This document shows, in pieces, positions 33,425 through 41,764 of a stretch of 64,000 nucleotides of DNA (position 1 is the first letter of the stretch; every line of letters begins with the position of its first letter). The translations under genes and the position numbers were made by a program. The stretch covers positions 103,783 to 167,782 of the forward strand of contig NZ_CALPDH010000009.1 in the NCBI RefSeq assembly GCF_943193215.1, read 5' to 3'. A model generated the notes under the pieces. It was not told the DNA's origin and did not search any database. It worked only from the letters and a program-made list of their open reading frames with translations. The DNA comes from Acetatifactor aquisgranensis. GTDB lineage: Bacteria > Bacillota > Clostridia > Lachnospirales > Lachnospiraceae.

Positions 33425-34117
33425 ATGATGAAAAAGAGAATGGTAACTTTATGTGTGACGATGCTTGTATTCCTGCTTGCCGCATGCGGCGGGAAAGGAG
33501 AGGAGGGCGGCCAGTCCGATGGGAGCCAGCCCGGTCAGGAGGGCGGAGCGGGTGTCTCCGAAGAGGAATCCGAAAGCAGTGAGGAGAGCGCTCCCGCGGA
33601 AGCCCCTGAGGAAAGCGGGGAGGCTCAGCCGGGGGAGAGCGCGGACACGTCAGGCGGCTACGAAGAGGGCTGGAGCGAGGAGATGGAGAAGCTTAAAAAT
33701 GCGGCGGTAGAGGCGCTGGACGGGGATTACTGGCCGGACACGGCATTGCTGCCGGACATGCTGGAGATGACTTTCGGGATCTCCTCCGATATGTATGAGG
33801 ATTATATGGCGGAAGTGCCCATGATCAGCGCAAATGTGGATACCCTATTGATTGTCAGGGCAAAAGATGATAAAGTGGAGGCAGTCCGGGACGCGCTGGA
33901 GGCTTATAGGGATGCCCAGATCAACAATACCATGCAGTATCCCATGAATGTGGGCAAGGTTCAGGCCTCGCGCATTGAGACGGTGGGCAATTATGTGATG
34001 TTCGTGCAGCTTGGCGGAGATACCATGCAGGCTGCGGAAGAAGGCGACGAGGCTGTAGTCGCCATGTGCCAGGAGATAAACGATAAGGCGGTCGAAGCGA
34101 TCCGCGGCCGGCTGTAG
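33425..34117 (+). CDS. DUF4358 domain lipoprotein
   Basis: 230 residues from ATG 33425, with AGGAGG at 33411-33416. Signal sequence with lipobox LLAAC, then about 60 residues rich in Gly, Ser, Glu and Pro as a flexible tether, then a globular C-terminal domain of the DUF4358 type (LPDMLEMTFGISSDMYEDY, IVRAKDDKVEAVRDALEAY). Exposed on the outer membrane face. In related genomes DUF4358 proteins are often beside MBOAT genes, as here, but their function is not known. Confidence 0.82.
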   Translation: MMKKRMVTLCVTMLVFLLAACGGKGEEGGQSDGSQPGQEGGAGVSEEESESSEESAPAEAPEESGEAQPGESADTSGGYEEGWSEEMEKLKNAAVEALDGDYWPDTALLPDMLEMTFGISSDMYEDYMAEVPMISANVDTLLIVRAKDDKVEAVRDALEAYRDAQINNTMQYPMNVGKVQASRIETVGNYVMFVQLGGDTMQAAEEGDEAVVAMCQEINDKAVEAIRGRL

Positions 34118-34128
34118 GGAGGCCATCA

Positions 34129-34164
34129 GGGACGGAATCCGCGTCAGCGGCCGTCCCGGAGCTT
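34129..34164 (+). terminator. Hairpin between the lipoprotein and MBOAT genes
   Basis: GGGACGG / CCGTCCC with a 15-base loop, then GGAGCTTTTAA. Moderate terminator; some read-through into the MBOAT gene is likely since the gap is short. Confidence 0.5.
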
Positions 34165-34183
34165 TTAATAGGAGAATACAGGA

Positions 34184-35596
34184 ATGGTTTTCAGCAGTGT
34201 AGTATTCCTTTTCCGATTTTTACCCCTTTTCTTTCTTTTGTATTATCTGGTTCCGGAGAGGATGAAAAATGTCATCCTCTTTTTGGGGAGTCTGATTTTC
34301 TATGCCTGGGGGGAGCCGGTCTATGTGCTGCTGATGCTTTTTTCCACAGTGGTGGACTATGTCCACGGGAGGCTGCTGGAAAGGCTGCGGGGAAAGCGGG
34401 CTGCCAGGCTGGTGGTGCTGTCGTCGGTGCTCATCAATCTGGCAGTGCTGTGCTTTTTCAAATACGCGGATTTCCTGATACAGTCCGTGAACGCTGTGTT
34501 CGGGACGAAGCTTCCGCTCTTCGGGCTCGGACTGCCCATCGGCATTTCTTTTTATACTTTCCAGACTATGTCCTATACCATCGATGTATACAGAGGGCAG
34601 GCGAAGATGCAGAGGAACCTGCTGGATTTCGGCGTGTACGTGACCATGTTCCCCCAGCTGATCGCGGGGCCTATCGTGAAATACCGGGATGTGGAGGAAT
34701 CGCTGCACCACCGCAAGATTACCATCTTCGATGTCAGCGAGGGCCTGAAGCGTTTCTGCGCAGGCCTTGGGAAAAAGGTGCTGCTTGCCAACAATATCGG
34801 GGAGCTCTGGGCCTATGTGAGCGGACTGGATCCCCGGGGCATGAGCATGCTCACGGCCTGGCTCGGCATTCTGGGATTTGGGTTTCAGATTTATTTTGAT
34901 TTTTCAGGCTATTCGGATATGGCAATCGGCCTGGGGCGGATGCTGGGCTTCCGTTTCCCGGAGAATTTCAACTATCCTTATATCGCGTCTTCCGTGACGG
35001 AGTTCTGGCGCAGATGGCATATCTCCCTGGGCAGCTGGTTCCGGGAATATGTGTACTTCCCTCTGGGGGGCAACAGAAAGGGGCTGCCGAGACAGCTTTT
35101 TAATATCCTGGTTGTATGGATGCTCACTGGTATCTGGCATGGAGCAGGCTGGAATTTCCTGCTGTGGGGGCTTTGGTTCGCCTTTGCGCTGATGCTGGAG
35201 AAAGCGTTTCTGGGAAATCTTCTGGCATGGCTGCCAAGGGGGATCGGCATCGTATATACGCTTCTGGTGGCGGTGACGGGATGGGTGCTCTTTGCCCTGG
35301 AGACGCCTGCGGGGATATGGGGCTATACGAAAGCCATGACAGGCGTAAGTGTAAGCCTGGTGGACGGACAGGGCCTCTACCTGGGCAGACAGTATCTGAT
35401 TCTGTTTCTGGTGGCGGCCGTGGCATCGACGCCGCTGCCCCATAAGTTTACGGAATACCTGAGGAAATCCCGTACAGGGCTCCATATGGCCCTGTACCGG
35501 TTCGGGGAAAAGTTCATCCCGGCGGCAATGCTGCTGCTGTCCATTGCCGGTATCGTGGATGCGTCTTACAACCCTTTTCTGTATTTCCGTTTTTAA
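34184..35596 (+). CDS. MBOAT family O-acyltransferase (AlgI/DltB-like)
   Basis: 470 residues, multi-pass membrane protein with about ten hydrophobic segments. The family's invariant histidine is in WMLTGIWHGAGWNFLLWG, and YFPLGGNRKG and DFSGYSDMAIGLGRMLGF are conserved in AlgI-type proteins. Passes acetyl groups across the membrane to an extracellular polysaccharide. The downstream DHHW protein is the likely partner that completes transfer. Preceded by AGGAG. Confidence 0.93.
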   Translation: MVFSSVVFLFRFLPLFFLLYYLVPERMKNVILFLGSLIFYAWGEPVYVLLMLFSTVVDYVHGRLLERLRGKRAARLVVLSSVLINLAVLCFFKYADFLIQSVNAVFGTKLPLFGLGLPIGISFYTFQTMSYTIDVYRGQAKMQRNLLDFGVYVTMFPQLIAGPIVKYRDVEESLHHRKITIFDVSEGLKRFCAGLGKKVLLANNIGELWAYVSGLDPRGMSMLTAWLGILGFGFQIYFDFSGYSDMAIGLGRMLGFRFPENFNYPYIASSVTEFWRRWHISLGSWFREYVYFPLGGNRKGLPRQLFNILVVWMLTGIWHGAGWNFLLWGLWFAFALMLEKAFLGNLLAWLPRGIGIVYTLLVAVTGWVLFALETPAGIWGYTKAMTGVSVSLVDGQGLYLGRQYLILFLVAAVASTPLPHKFTEYLRKSRTGLHMALYRFGEKFIPAAMLLLSIAGIVDASYNPFLYFRF

Positions 35597-35632
35597 GGGA
35601 TTGACTGGATGAGTCAAAAGGAATGATTGCAC

Positions 35633-36754
35633 ATGGATGAGAAGAGAAGCGCTCTTTTTACGATTATTGTCATCACATCGGTCATCGCGGTGTTCGGCGT
35701 GGCGGATCTGATACAGAGAGACAGGCTGTTCTCGGAGACGGAGAACCGGGTGCTGGCCGGGAGGCCTGAATTTACGCTGGATGCCTTTCTGCGGGAGGGC
35801 TATGCGCAGAAATATGAGGCTTATCTGTCGGATCAGTTCGTCAGCCGGGATAAATGGATTACGATCAAGACTTATATGGATCTGCTGCTGCAGGAAAAGG
35901 AGGTGGGAGGCGTCTATCTGGGCTCGGACGGCTATCTGATCGAGAGGCATCTTCCGGAGGAGTATTCCCATGTACAGGAGGCCAAAAGAATTGCGCTGCT
36001 GGAAAAGCTGGTCTGGGAGTGGGACGCCGGCGTGATGCTGGTGCCTACAGCGGACAATATCCTTTCGGATAAGCTGCCTAAGTACGCTCCTTATTACGAC
36101 CAGAAGCAGTTCCTGGAGCAGGTGGCGCAGCATGTGGGGCCGGAGCATTATGTGGATGTGTATTCCGTGCTGCGGGAGCATGCCGGGGAGGAGATTTATT
36201 ACCGTACAGACCATCACTGGACGTCCCTGGGGGCCGGGTATGGCTATGACGCCTGGGCGCAGTATACCGGCCGGCGCGGGGGACGCTACACCGCGGAGGA
36301 CATGGAACTGGTGGCGGAGGATTTCCTGGGGACGCTGCAGAGAAAAGTGAACCTGAACATGGCGGGGGATGATATCTATTATTTCCCGGAGACCCTGAAG
36401 CGGCCGCTGAAGGTGACTTATGACCTGAAGGAGGAGGCTGAGACCTGTTATGAGGCCTCTCATCTGGATACGAAGAACAAGTATGGTTTCTTCCTGGATG
36501 ATAATCATGCTTTCGTAGAAATAGAGACGGAATACCACAACCACAAGAGCCTGTTCATCATCAAGGATTCCTATGCCAATTGCTTCGTTCCGCTTCTGAT
36601 ACCCCATTATGAGAAGATTTATGTGCTGGATCTGAGGTATTTCAGGGGGAGGCTGTTTGAGTTCATGGAGGAACATGAGCCGAAGCAGGGCATGGATGTG
36701 CTGGTGCTGTATAACTGTATCCACTTTTTGGAAGAATTCTCATACGTTGAATAG
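35633..36754 (+). CDS. DHHW family protein (AlgJ/AlgX-like acetyl transfer partner)
   Basis: 373 residues from ATG 35633 (a TTG two codons earlier is possible). One N-terminal membrane anchor (FTIIVITSVIAVFGVADLI) followed by an extracytoplasmic SGNH-like domain; the diagnostic motif is YRTDHHWTSLGAGY, and FIIKDSYANCFVPLL supplies the conserved serine region. Together with MBOAT it O-acetylates a surface glycan. It starts 36 bases after the MBOAT gene, so the two form an operon. Substrate glycan not identified. Confidence 0.88.
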   Translation: MDEKRSALFTIIVITSVIAVFGVADLIQRDRLFSETENRVLAGRPEFTLDAFLREGYAQKYEAYLSDQFVSRDKWITIKTYMDLLLQEKEVGGVYLGSDGYLIERHLPEEYSHVQEAKRIALLEKLVWEWDAGVMLVPTADNILSDKLPKYAPYYDQKQFLEQVAQHVGPEHYVDVYSVLREHAGEEIYYRTDHHWTSLGAGYGYDAWAQYTGRRGGRYTAEDMELVAEDFLGTLQRKVNLNMAGDDIYYFPETLKRPLKVTYDLKEEAETCYEASHLDTKNKYGFFLDDNHAFVEIETEYHNHKSLFIIKDSYANCFVPLLIPHYEKIYVLDLRYFRGRLFEFMEEHEPKQGMDVLVLYNCIHFLEEFSYVE

Positions 36755-36792
36755 ATGCGAAGACATTTACGCACAGAAAAGAGAGGAATGGT

Positions 36793-37449
36793 ATGAAAGC
36801 AGTCATTTTTGACATGGACGGTGTCCTTTTCGACACAGAGGCAGTGTGCATGCAGGCGTGGATGGATGTGGCAAAAAAGTGGGGACTGCCAGACATGGAA
36901 GAGGTGTTTCCCCAATGTATCGGGCTGAATGCCAATGACAGCAGGCAGATTGTCTTTCAGGCATATGGGGAGCATTTCGACTATCCGCTCTTTCGGAAGC
37001 ATGCCGCCGCCTGGTTTCAGGCTTATGTGGAAAAAAACGGCCTGCCGGTGAAGCCCGGGGTGCGGGAAATCCTGGAATGGCTGAAGGAATCGGACTATGC
37101 GGTGGGGCTGGCGTCCTCCACGAGGGAGAAAGACGTCCGCAGTCACCTTGCGGACACAGGGCTGCTGGATTACTTCTCTGTGATAACAACGGGCGATATG
37201 GTGGAGCATTCTAAGCCCCGGCCGGACATCTATCTGCTGGCCTGTGAAAGGATGGGGGTGGAGCCGGAGCAGGCCTATGCCATCGAGGATTCCCCCAACG
37301 GCATCCGTTCCGCCCATGCCGCCGGGATGTGTCCTGTGATGGTGCCGGATATGATAACGCCCGATGAGGAGATGCGGGCCTTAAGCTACATAATTTTGAA
37401 AGACCTGACGGAAGTTCTGACATTTCTGGAACAGAGGACGCAAATATAA
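36793..37449 (+). CDS. HAD superfamily hydrolase, beta-phosphoglucomutase-like
   Basis: 218 residues. Motif I is FDMDGVLFDTE with the nucleophile and acid/base aspartates, motif II is ASSTRE, motif III lysine is in HSKPRPDIY and motif IV reads AIEDSPNGIRSA. A helical cap between motifs I and II places it in the beta-PGM/phosphatase subfamily. Substrate not predictable: sugar phosphatase or mutase. Lies 38 bases after the DHHW gene and 35 before rsmA. Confidence 0.88.
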   Translation: MKAVIFDMDGVLFDTEAVCMQAWMDVAKKWGLPDMEEVFPQCIGLNANDSRQIVFQAYGEHFDYPLFRKHAAAWFQAYVEKNGLPVKPGVREILEWLKESDYAVGLASSTREKDVRSHLADTGLLDYFSVITTGDMVEHSKPRPDIYLLACERMGVEPEQAYAIEDSPNGIRSAHAAGMCPVMVPDMITPDEEMRALSYIILKDLTEVLTFLEQRTQI

Positions 37450-37484
37450 AAACAGCGGCAATGGGCCGCGGAACTGGAAAAGAC

Positions 37485-38333
37485 ATGGCAAATCTCGGAA
37501 TTCCCCGCAACACCATCGAGGTGCTGCAGAGACATAACTTTATATTTCAAAAAAAATACGGGCAGAACTTTCTCGTTGACCCCAATGTGCTGGAGCGGGT
37601 CATAGACGCGGCCGGGGTCACGGAGGAGGACTGCGTGCTGGAAATCGGTCCCGGCATCGGCACCATGACCCAGCTGCTGGCGGAGCGGGCCGGGAAAGTG
37701 ATAGCGGTGGAAATCGACAGGAATCTGATTCCCATTCTGGAAGAGACCCTTTCTCCTTATTCTAATGTGACGCTTATCAATGAAGATATTCTGAAGCTGG
37801 ATATCAGGGAACTCGTCCAGGGGCAGCAGGGCCGTCCTGTCAAGGTGGTGGCGAACCTCCCTTATTACATCACTACGCCCATCGTCATGGGCCTGCTGGA
37901 GGGCGGCGCGCCCCTTAAGAGCATCACGGTGATGGTGCAGAAGGAAGTGGCGGACCGCATGCAGGCGGGGCCCGGCACCAAGGAGTACGGGGCCCTTTCG
38001 CTGGCGGTGCAGTATTACGCGGAGCCGGAGGTGGTGGCCAATGTGCCGCCGAACTGCTTTATCCCCAGACCCAGTGTGGGCAGCGCGGTCATCCGTCTGA
38101 CGAAGCACAAGACGCCTCCCGTCCGGTGCCATGAGAAGAAAATGTTCGCCATCATCCGCGCTTCTTTCAACCAGCGGCGCAAGACTCTGGCCAACAGTCT
38201 GGGGAACGCGGCGGGGCTTGGCGTTTCCAGGGACCGGGTGGTGGAAGCGCTGGAGGAGATGGGGCTTCCCGCCATGGTGCGGGGAGAGGCGCTGACGCTG
38301 GAGCAGTTCGCGGAGTTGAGCAATCGGCTGTGA
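37485..38333 (+). CDS. rsmA: 16S rRNA dimethyladenosine transferase
   Basis: 282 residues from ATG 37485 (an ATG eight codons earlier is possible but has no better binding site). Dimethylates A1518 and A1519 of 16S rRNA in the last steps of 30S assembly, using SAM. SAM-binding motif LEIGPGIGTMTQLL, the N6-adenine methyltransferase motif NLPYYI, and GQNFLVDPNV near the N-terminus are all present, with the C-terminal helical domain including ASFNQRRKTLANSL. Confidence 0.96.
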   Translation: MANLGIPRNTIEVLQRHNFIFQKKYGQNFLVDPNVLERVIDAAGVTEEDCVLEIGPGIGTMTQLLAERAGKVIAVEIDRNLIPILEETLSPYSNVTLINEDILKLDIRELVQGQQGRPVKVVANLPYYITTPIVMGLLEGGAPLKSITVMVQKEVADRMQAGPGTKEYGALSLAVQYYAEPEVVANVPPNCFIPRPSVGSAVIRLTKHKTPPVRCHEKKMFAIIRASFNQRRKTLANSLGNAAGLGVSRDRVVEALEEMGLPAMVRGEALTLEQFAELSNRL

Positions 38334-38357
38334 GAGGTTGTAAATTTTCTTTTTTTT

Positions 38358-38387
38358 TTGACATATGTACATGGACTATGTTACACT
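38358..38387 (+). promoter_or_regulatory. Promoter before the TPR/pseudo-AAA gene
   Basis: Perfect TTGACA (38358-38363) after a T-rich tract, 18 bases, TACACT (38382-38387); about 72 bases before the start codon. Confidence 0.7.
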
Positions 38388-38459
38388 AGAAAATAATAGC
38401 CGGAGATATGCGAAAGGTGTCTTTTGGCGGATTGCCATGAGGGATAGGGGCGGATTACC

Positions 38460-41400
38460 TTGGATAAATATGAATATAAAGTAAGATCGGATGAAATAAA
38501 ATCCCTGATAGGGCAGGGGAATTATGCACAGGCTGCTGAAATCGCGGATACCATCGACTGGCGCAGGGTGAAGAGTGTCATGATGCTCTGTACCGTCAGT
38601 GATTTATATAAGATAAACAGGCGTTATGAGGACGCGAAGAATATGCTGCTGCTGGCCTACGAGAGGAGACCCGGCGGCAGGACCATCTGCTATTCGCTCT
38701 GCGAACTCTGCATCAAGACAGAAGAGTTCATGCAGGCGCTGAAATACTACAAAGAATTCGTACAGGTGGCCCCGAAGGATACGGGCCGCTATATTCTGCA
38801 GTACAAGCTTTACGAGGCCCAGGAGGTGAGCCTGGAAGAGCGCATCGGTGTGCTGGAGGAACTGAAGAAGAGGGATTACAGGGAAAAATGGGCCTATGAG
38901 CTGGCCTATCTCTACCACAGGATGGGGCTGGCCACCCGCTGCGTGGAAGAGTGCGACGAGCTGATCCTGTGGTTCGGCGATGGCAAATATGTGGTGAAAG
39001 CCATGGAACTGAAGATGCTCCACCAGCCGCTGTCGGCCGTCCAGCAGGAGGTCTATGACAGGCGGTTCGAGGAGCCTGCGCAGGAGCCGGAACAGCAGGA
39101 TGACTATAGGGAAGAGGCGGATTACGGGCAGCTTCCCGCTGAGGAGCAGGAATACGGCTGGCCGTCAGAAGAGGAACGGCTGGACGGAGACGGGCAGGAT
39201 TCTGCCTATTTTGACGGGACTGATTTTGGCCAGGAGCAATCGGAAGATGAGATGGACATCCAGGTGAAGACCGTGGATGTGGGGCAGTACAATACCATCA
39301 ATCTGCAGGCCGAGCTGGCGGCAGGGCTCCAGGAAGTGCTGGGGGCTGACGGCATGCCCCAGGCTGTCGGCGCAGCAGAGGCCGAGGGCTTTGCGCAGGG
39401 GGCGCTTCAGGCAGACGCTCTGAGCGGGGCGGCAGTGGAAAACGGCTATCAGGATTTTGGAGAAGAAGAGATAGAAGACTCGGAGGTGTTCTTCGGCGCT
39501 ACGGGAGAGCTGGAGGATGCTTCATTGAAGTTGGAAGCAGGGTATAACGAAATAGAGAACGGAGAGGAGCCATCGGAGGAAGACCGGTTGGAGACAGGGC
39601 CGGAGGATGCGGATTGGCAAGCCTCCGAAGTGAAAGCTGCGGGATGGGCGGAAGAGGAGCCTTTGGAGAAAGCGGTGGCCGGCGAGTCCCTGGAGACGGA
39701 AAGGAAGCAGGGCTTGCAGACAGCAGAGAAAGCGGAAAGCAGGGCATCCCGGGGGAATACGGAGGAAGACGGAAATGTCGTACAGTTTGCCGAACGGTAT
39801 GCGGAAAAGAGGGCAGGGACCGTAGACGATGGGCTGTCTGACATGCAGCCGCCCAGAGAGATGGCGGATGTGCTCTCCCAGGAGGCGAACGGACAGATCA
39901 GCATCGTGCTGCCTGAAAATGCGGCTATTGAGAAGCAGATAACAGGACAGATGAAGCTGGAAGACATCCTGACGGAATGGGAGCGGATCAAGAAAGAGAA
40001 CGAGGCCAAGTGTCAGGAGGAGGTGCGCAAGCATGTCCTGAACCAGACGGGGCCCATGTTCACGGAATTTGAGGCCACTGTCAGAGACGGGCTGCTGGAG
40101 CAGCTTGAGAAAGGGGAGGCACAGAAGACCGGCGGCCGGCAGCAGGCGGCCGGGCCGGAGGCTGCCCCGGAGGGACTGACAGGAGCTGAGGAAGCATATG
40201 GCGAGCCGGAGGGGCTGACGGAGACGGAAGCGGAAGCAGCCGGGGAGCTGCCGGAGCCGGAGGATGGGGATGCGGAGCCGGAAGAGATGTATGCCGGGCC
40301 GGTGGACGTGTACGGCGGAGCAGAGGAGCTGCCGGAGGATATTGAGGCGGCAGAAGGGGCTGCGTATGATACAGACGCGTATGCCGGTCCGGAAGAACTG
40401 ACAGGACTGGAAGACGAATACGCCGAACCTGAACTGGAAGAAATGGATTCGGAAGAAACAGCATATGATGTGGAATCCGAAGAAATGTACGAAACGGAGC
40501 CGCAAGAGGAGCCGGTGTATGACGCGGAAGCAGAATATCCGGCGGAAGATGGATTCGGCGCGGAAGCAGGATACAATGAGGCAGAGTATATAGAAGAGGA
40601 GCCGGCGGAAACTGGGTTCGGGGAGGAGCCGGAGTACGCGGAATCCGGGGGAGAACTGGAATACATAGACGAAGCCGCTTATGAGGAAGAGTTCGCCGGG
40701 GAAGAAGAGCCTGAATATATAGAGGAATCTCAGCCGGAATATGAAACCGGGTATGAGGACGAAGCCGCATATGCTGAAGAGAACGAAGCGGTCCTGGAAA
40801 GCGGAGAAAACATGCGCCGGGATAGCAGGGATGACATACAGGAAGATGATTTCGTCGAAGAGATAGAGGAAATCCAGGAGCAGGTAGAACAGGCGGAGGA
40901 AAAGAAACAGCCAATCCCCGGGGGCAGGCCTAAAAAGGGGGGAACGGAAAACCGACCAATAAAAGACGATAAAGCACCCATAGAGAGGGAACAGGCCAGG
41001 GTCAGGAGCCTGACCCGCGAGGAAAAAGAACTTTTCGCTCCTTTCATCCAGAACCGCCGCTCCAGAGAACAGCTGGTGAAGGCGCTGGACAGCATCAGCA
41101 TGGCCGCTTATACCGGCAATCTGATCATCACCGGCGAGGAGGGCATGGATACCCTGACCCTGGCAAAGAATATGATGCGGGAAATCCGCATGACAGACAG
41201 CAATTTCGCGGGCAAGGTAGCCAAGGTGTCCGGACAGGGGCTGAATGAAAAGGACGTAGCGGAGACTTTGAGGCAGCTGAACAACGGCGCTTTGATCATC
41301 CAGAAAGCATCCGGCATGAGCGGCAATACCGCGGCCATGCTCCACAAGCAGCTGCAGCATGAGAGATTCGGCATCATTGTGGTCCTGGAGGACACGGAAA

Positions 41401-41750
41401 AGGCGATGAAGAAGCTGTTCCTGGGGACGCCGGATCTGTACGGTGATTTTACCGCGCGAGTCGATCTGGAGGCGCTGAGCAATGACACGCTGGTGGCTTT
41501 CGGGAGACAATATGCACGCGAAAAGGAATATTCCATCGATAATCTGGGCGTGCTGGCCCTGCACACCAGGATTGAGGAACTGCAGACCATAGACCATGTG
41601 GTGACTGTGATGGAAGTGAAGCAGATTGTGGACGAGGCGATACGCCGGGCATCGAAGAAATCACTGGGCCATTTCTTCGATATACTTCTGGCGAGACGAT
41701 ATGACGATGAAGATATGGTGATATTGACAGAAAAGGATTTCGCTGCGTGA
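38460..41750 (+). CDS. Large TPR protein with acidic low-complexity middle and degenerate AAA domain
   Basis: 1096 residues from TTG 38460. Residues 1-200 are helical repeats of TPR type (YEDAKNMLLLAYERRPG, FMQALKYYKEFVQVAPKD). About 200-810 is extremely acidic, with many Tyr-Ala-Glu-Pro-Glu-like units, and probably disordered; a basic patch (GGRPKKGG) follows near 816. Residues 850-1090 resemble a CbbX/SpoVK-type AAA fold but the Walker A position reads ITGEEGMDTLTLA and the Walker B position LIIQKASG, so ATP binding and hydrolysis are unlikely. No signal peptide or membrane helix. Function unknown; a cytoplasmic scaffold is possible. It is followed after 14 bases by glgB. Confidence 0.75.
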   Translation: MDKYEYKVRSDEIKSLIGQGNYAQAAEIADTIDWRRVKSVMMLCTVSDLYKINRRYEDAKNMLLLAYERRPGGRTICYSLCELCIKTEEFMQALKYYKEFVQVAPKDTGRYILQYKLYEAQEVSLEERIGVLEELKKRDYREKWAYELAYLYHRMGLATRCVEECDELILWFGDGKYVVKAMELKMLHQPLSAVQQEVYDRRFEEPAQEPEQQDDYREEADYGQLPAEEQEYGWPSEEERLDGDGQDSAYFDGTDFGQEQSEDEMDIQVKTVDVGQYNTINLQAELAAGLQEVLGADGMPQAVGAAEAEGFAQGALQADALSGAAVENGYQDFGEEEIEDSEVFFGATGELEDASLKLEAGYNEIENGEEPSEEDRLETGPEDADWQASEVKAAGWAEEEPLEKAVAGESLETERKQGLQTAEKAESRASRGNTEEDGNVVQFAERYAEKRAGTVDDGLSDMQPPREMADVLSQEANGQISIVLPENAAIEKQITGQMKLEDILTEWERIKKENEAKCQEEVRKHVLNQTGPMFTEFEATVRDGLLEQLEKGEAQKTGGRQQAAGPEAAPEGLTGAEEAYGEPEGLTETEAEAAGELPEPEDGDAEPEEMYAGPVDVYGGAEELPEDIEAAEGAAYDTDAYAGPEELTGLEDEYAEPELEEMDSEETAYDVESEEMYETEPQEEPVYDAEAEYPAEDGFGAEAGYNEAEYIEEEPAETGFGEEPEYAESGGELEYIDEAAYEEEFAGEEEPEYIEESQPEYETGYEDEAAYAEENEAVLESGENMRRDSRDDIQEDDFVEEIEEIQEQVEQAEEKKQPIPGGRPKKGGTENRPIKDDKAPIEREQARVRSLTREEKELFAPFIQNRRSREQLVKALDSISMAAYTGNLIITGEEGMDTLTLAKNMMREIRMTDSNFAGKVAKVSGQGLNEKDVAETLRQLNNGALIIQKASGMSGNTAAMLHKQLQHERFGIIVVLEDTEKAMKKLFLGTPDLYGDFTARVDLEALSNDTLVAFGRQYAREKEYSIDNLGVLALHTRIEELQTIDHVVTVMEVKQIVDEAIRRASKKSLGHFFDILLARRYDDEDMVILTEKDFAA

Positions 41751-41764
41751 AAGGTGGGATAGTA

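Noticed and set aside
34904..36724. 606-codon minus-strand open frame opposite MBOAT and DHHW genes
   Set aside because: It spans two well-supported plus-strand genes and shows no conserved motif or binding site.
39522..41597. Long minus-strand open frame (691 codons) opposite the acidic TPR protein
   Set aside because: It is a mirror of the repetitive Glu-rich plus-strand gene: reverse-strand stops are rare because of codon choice. The translation is rich in Leu, Arg, Phe and His without domain motifs.
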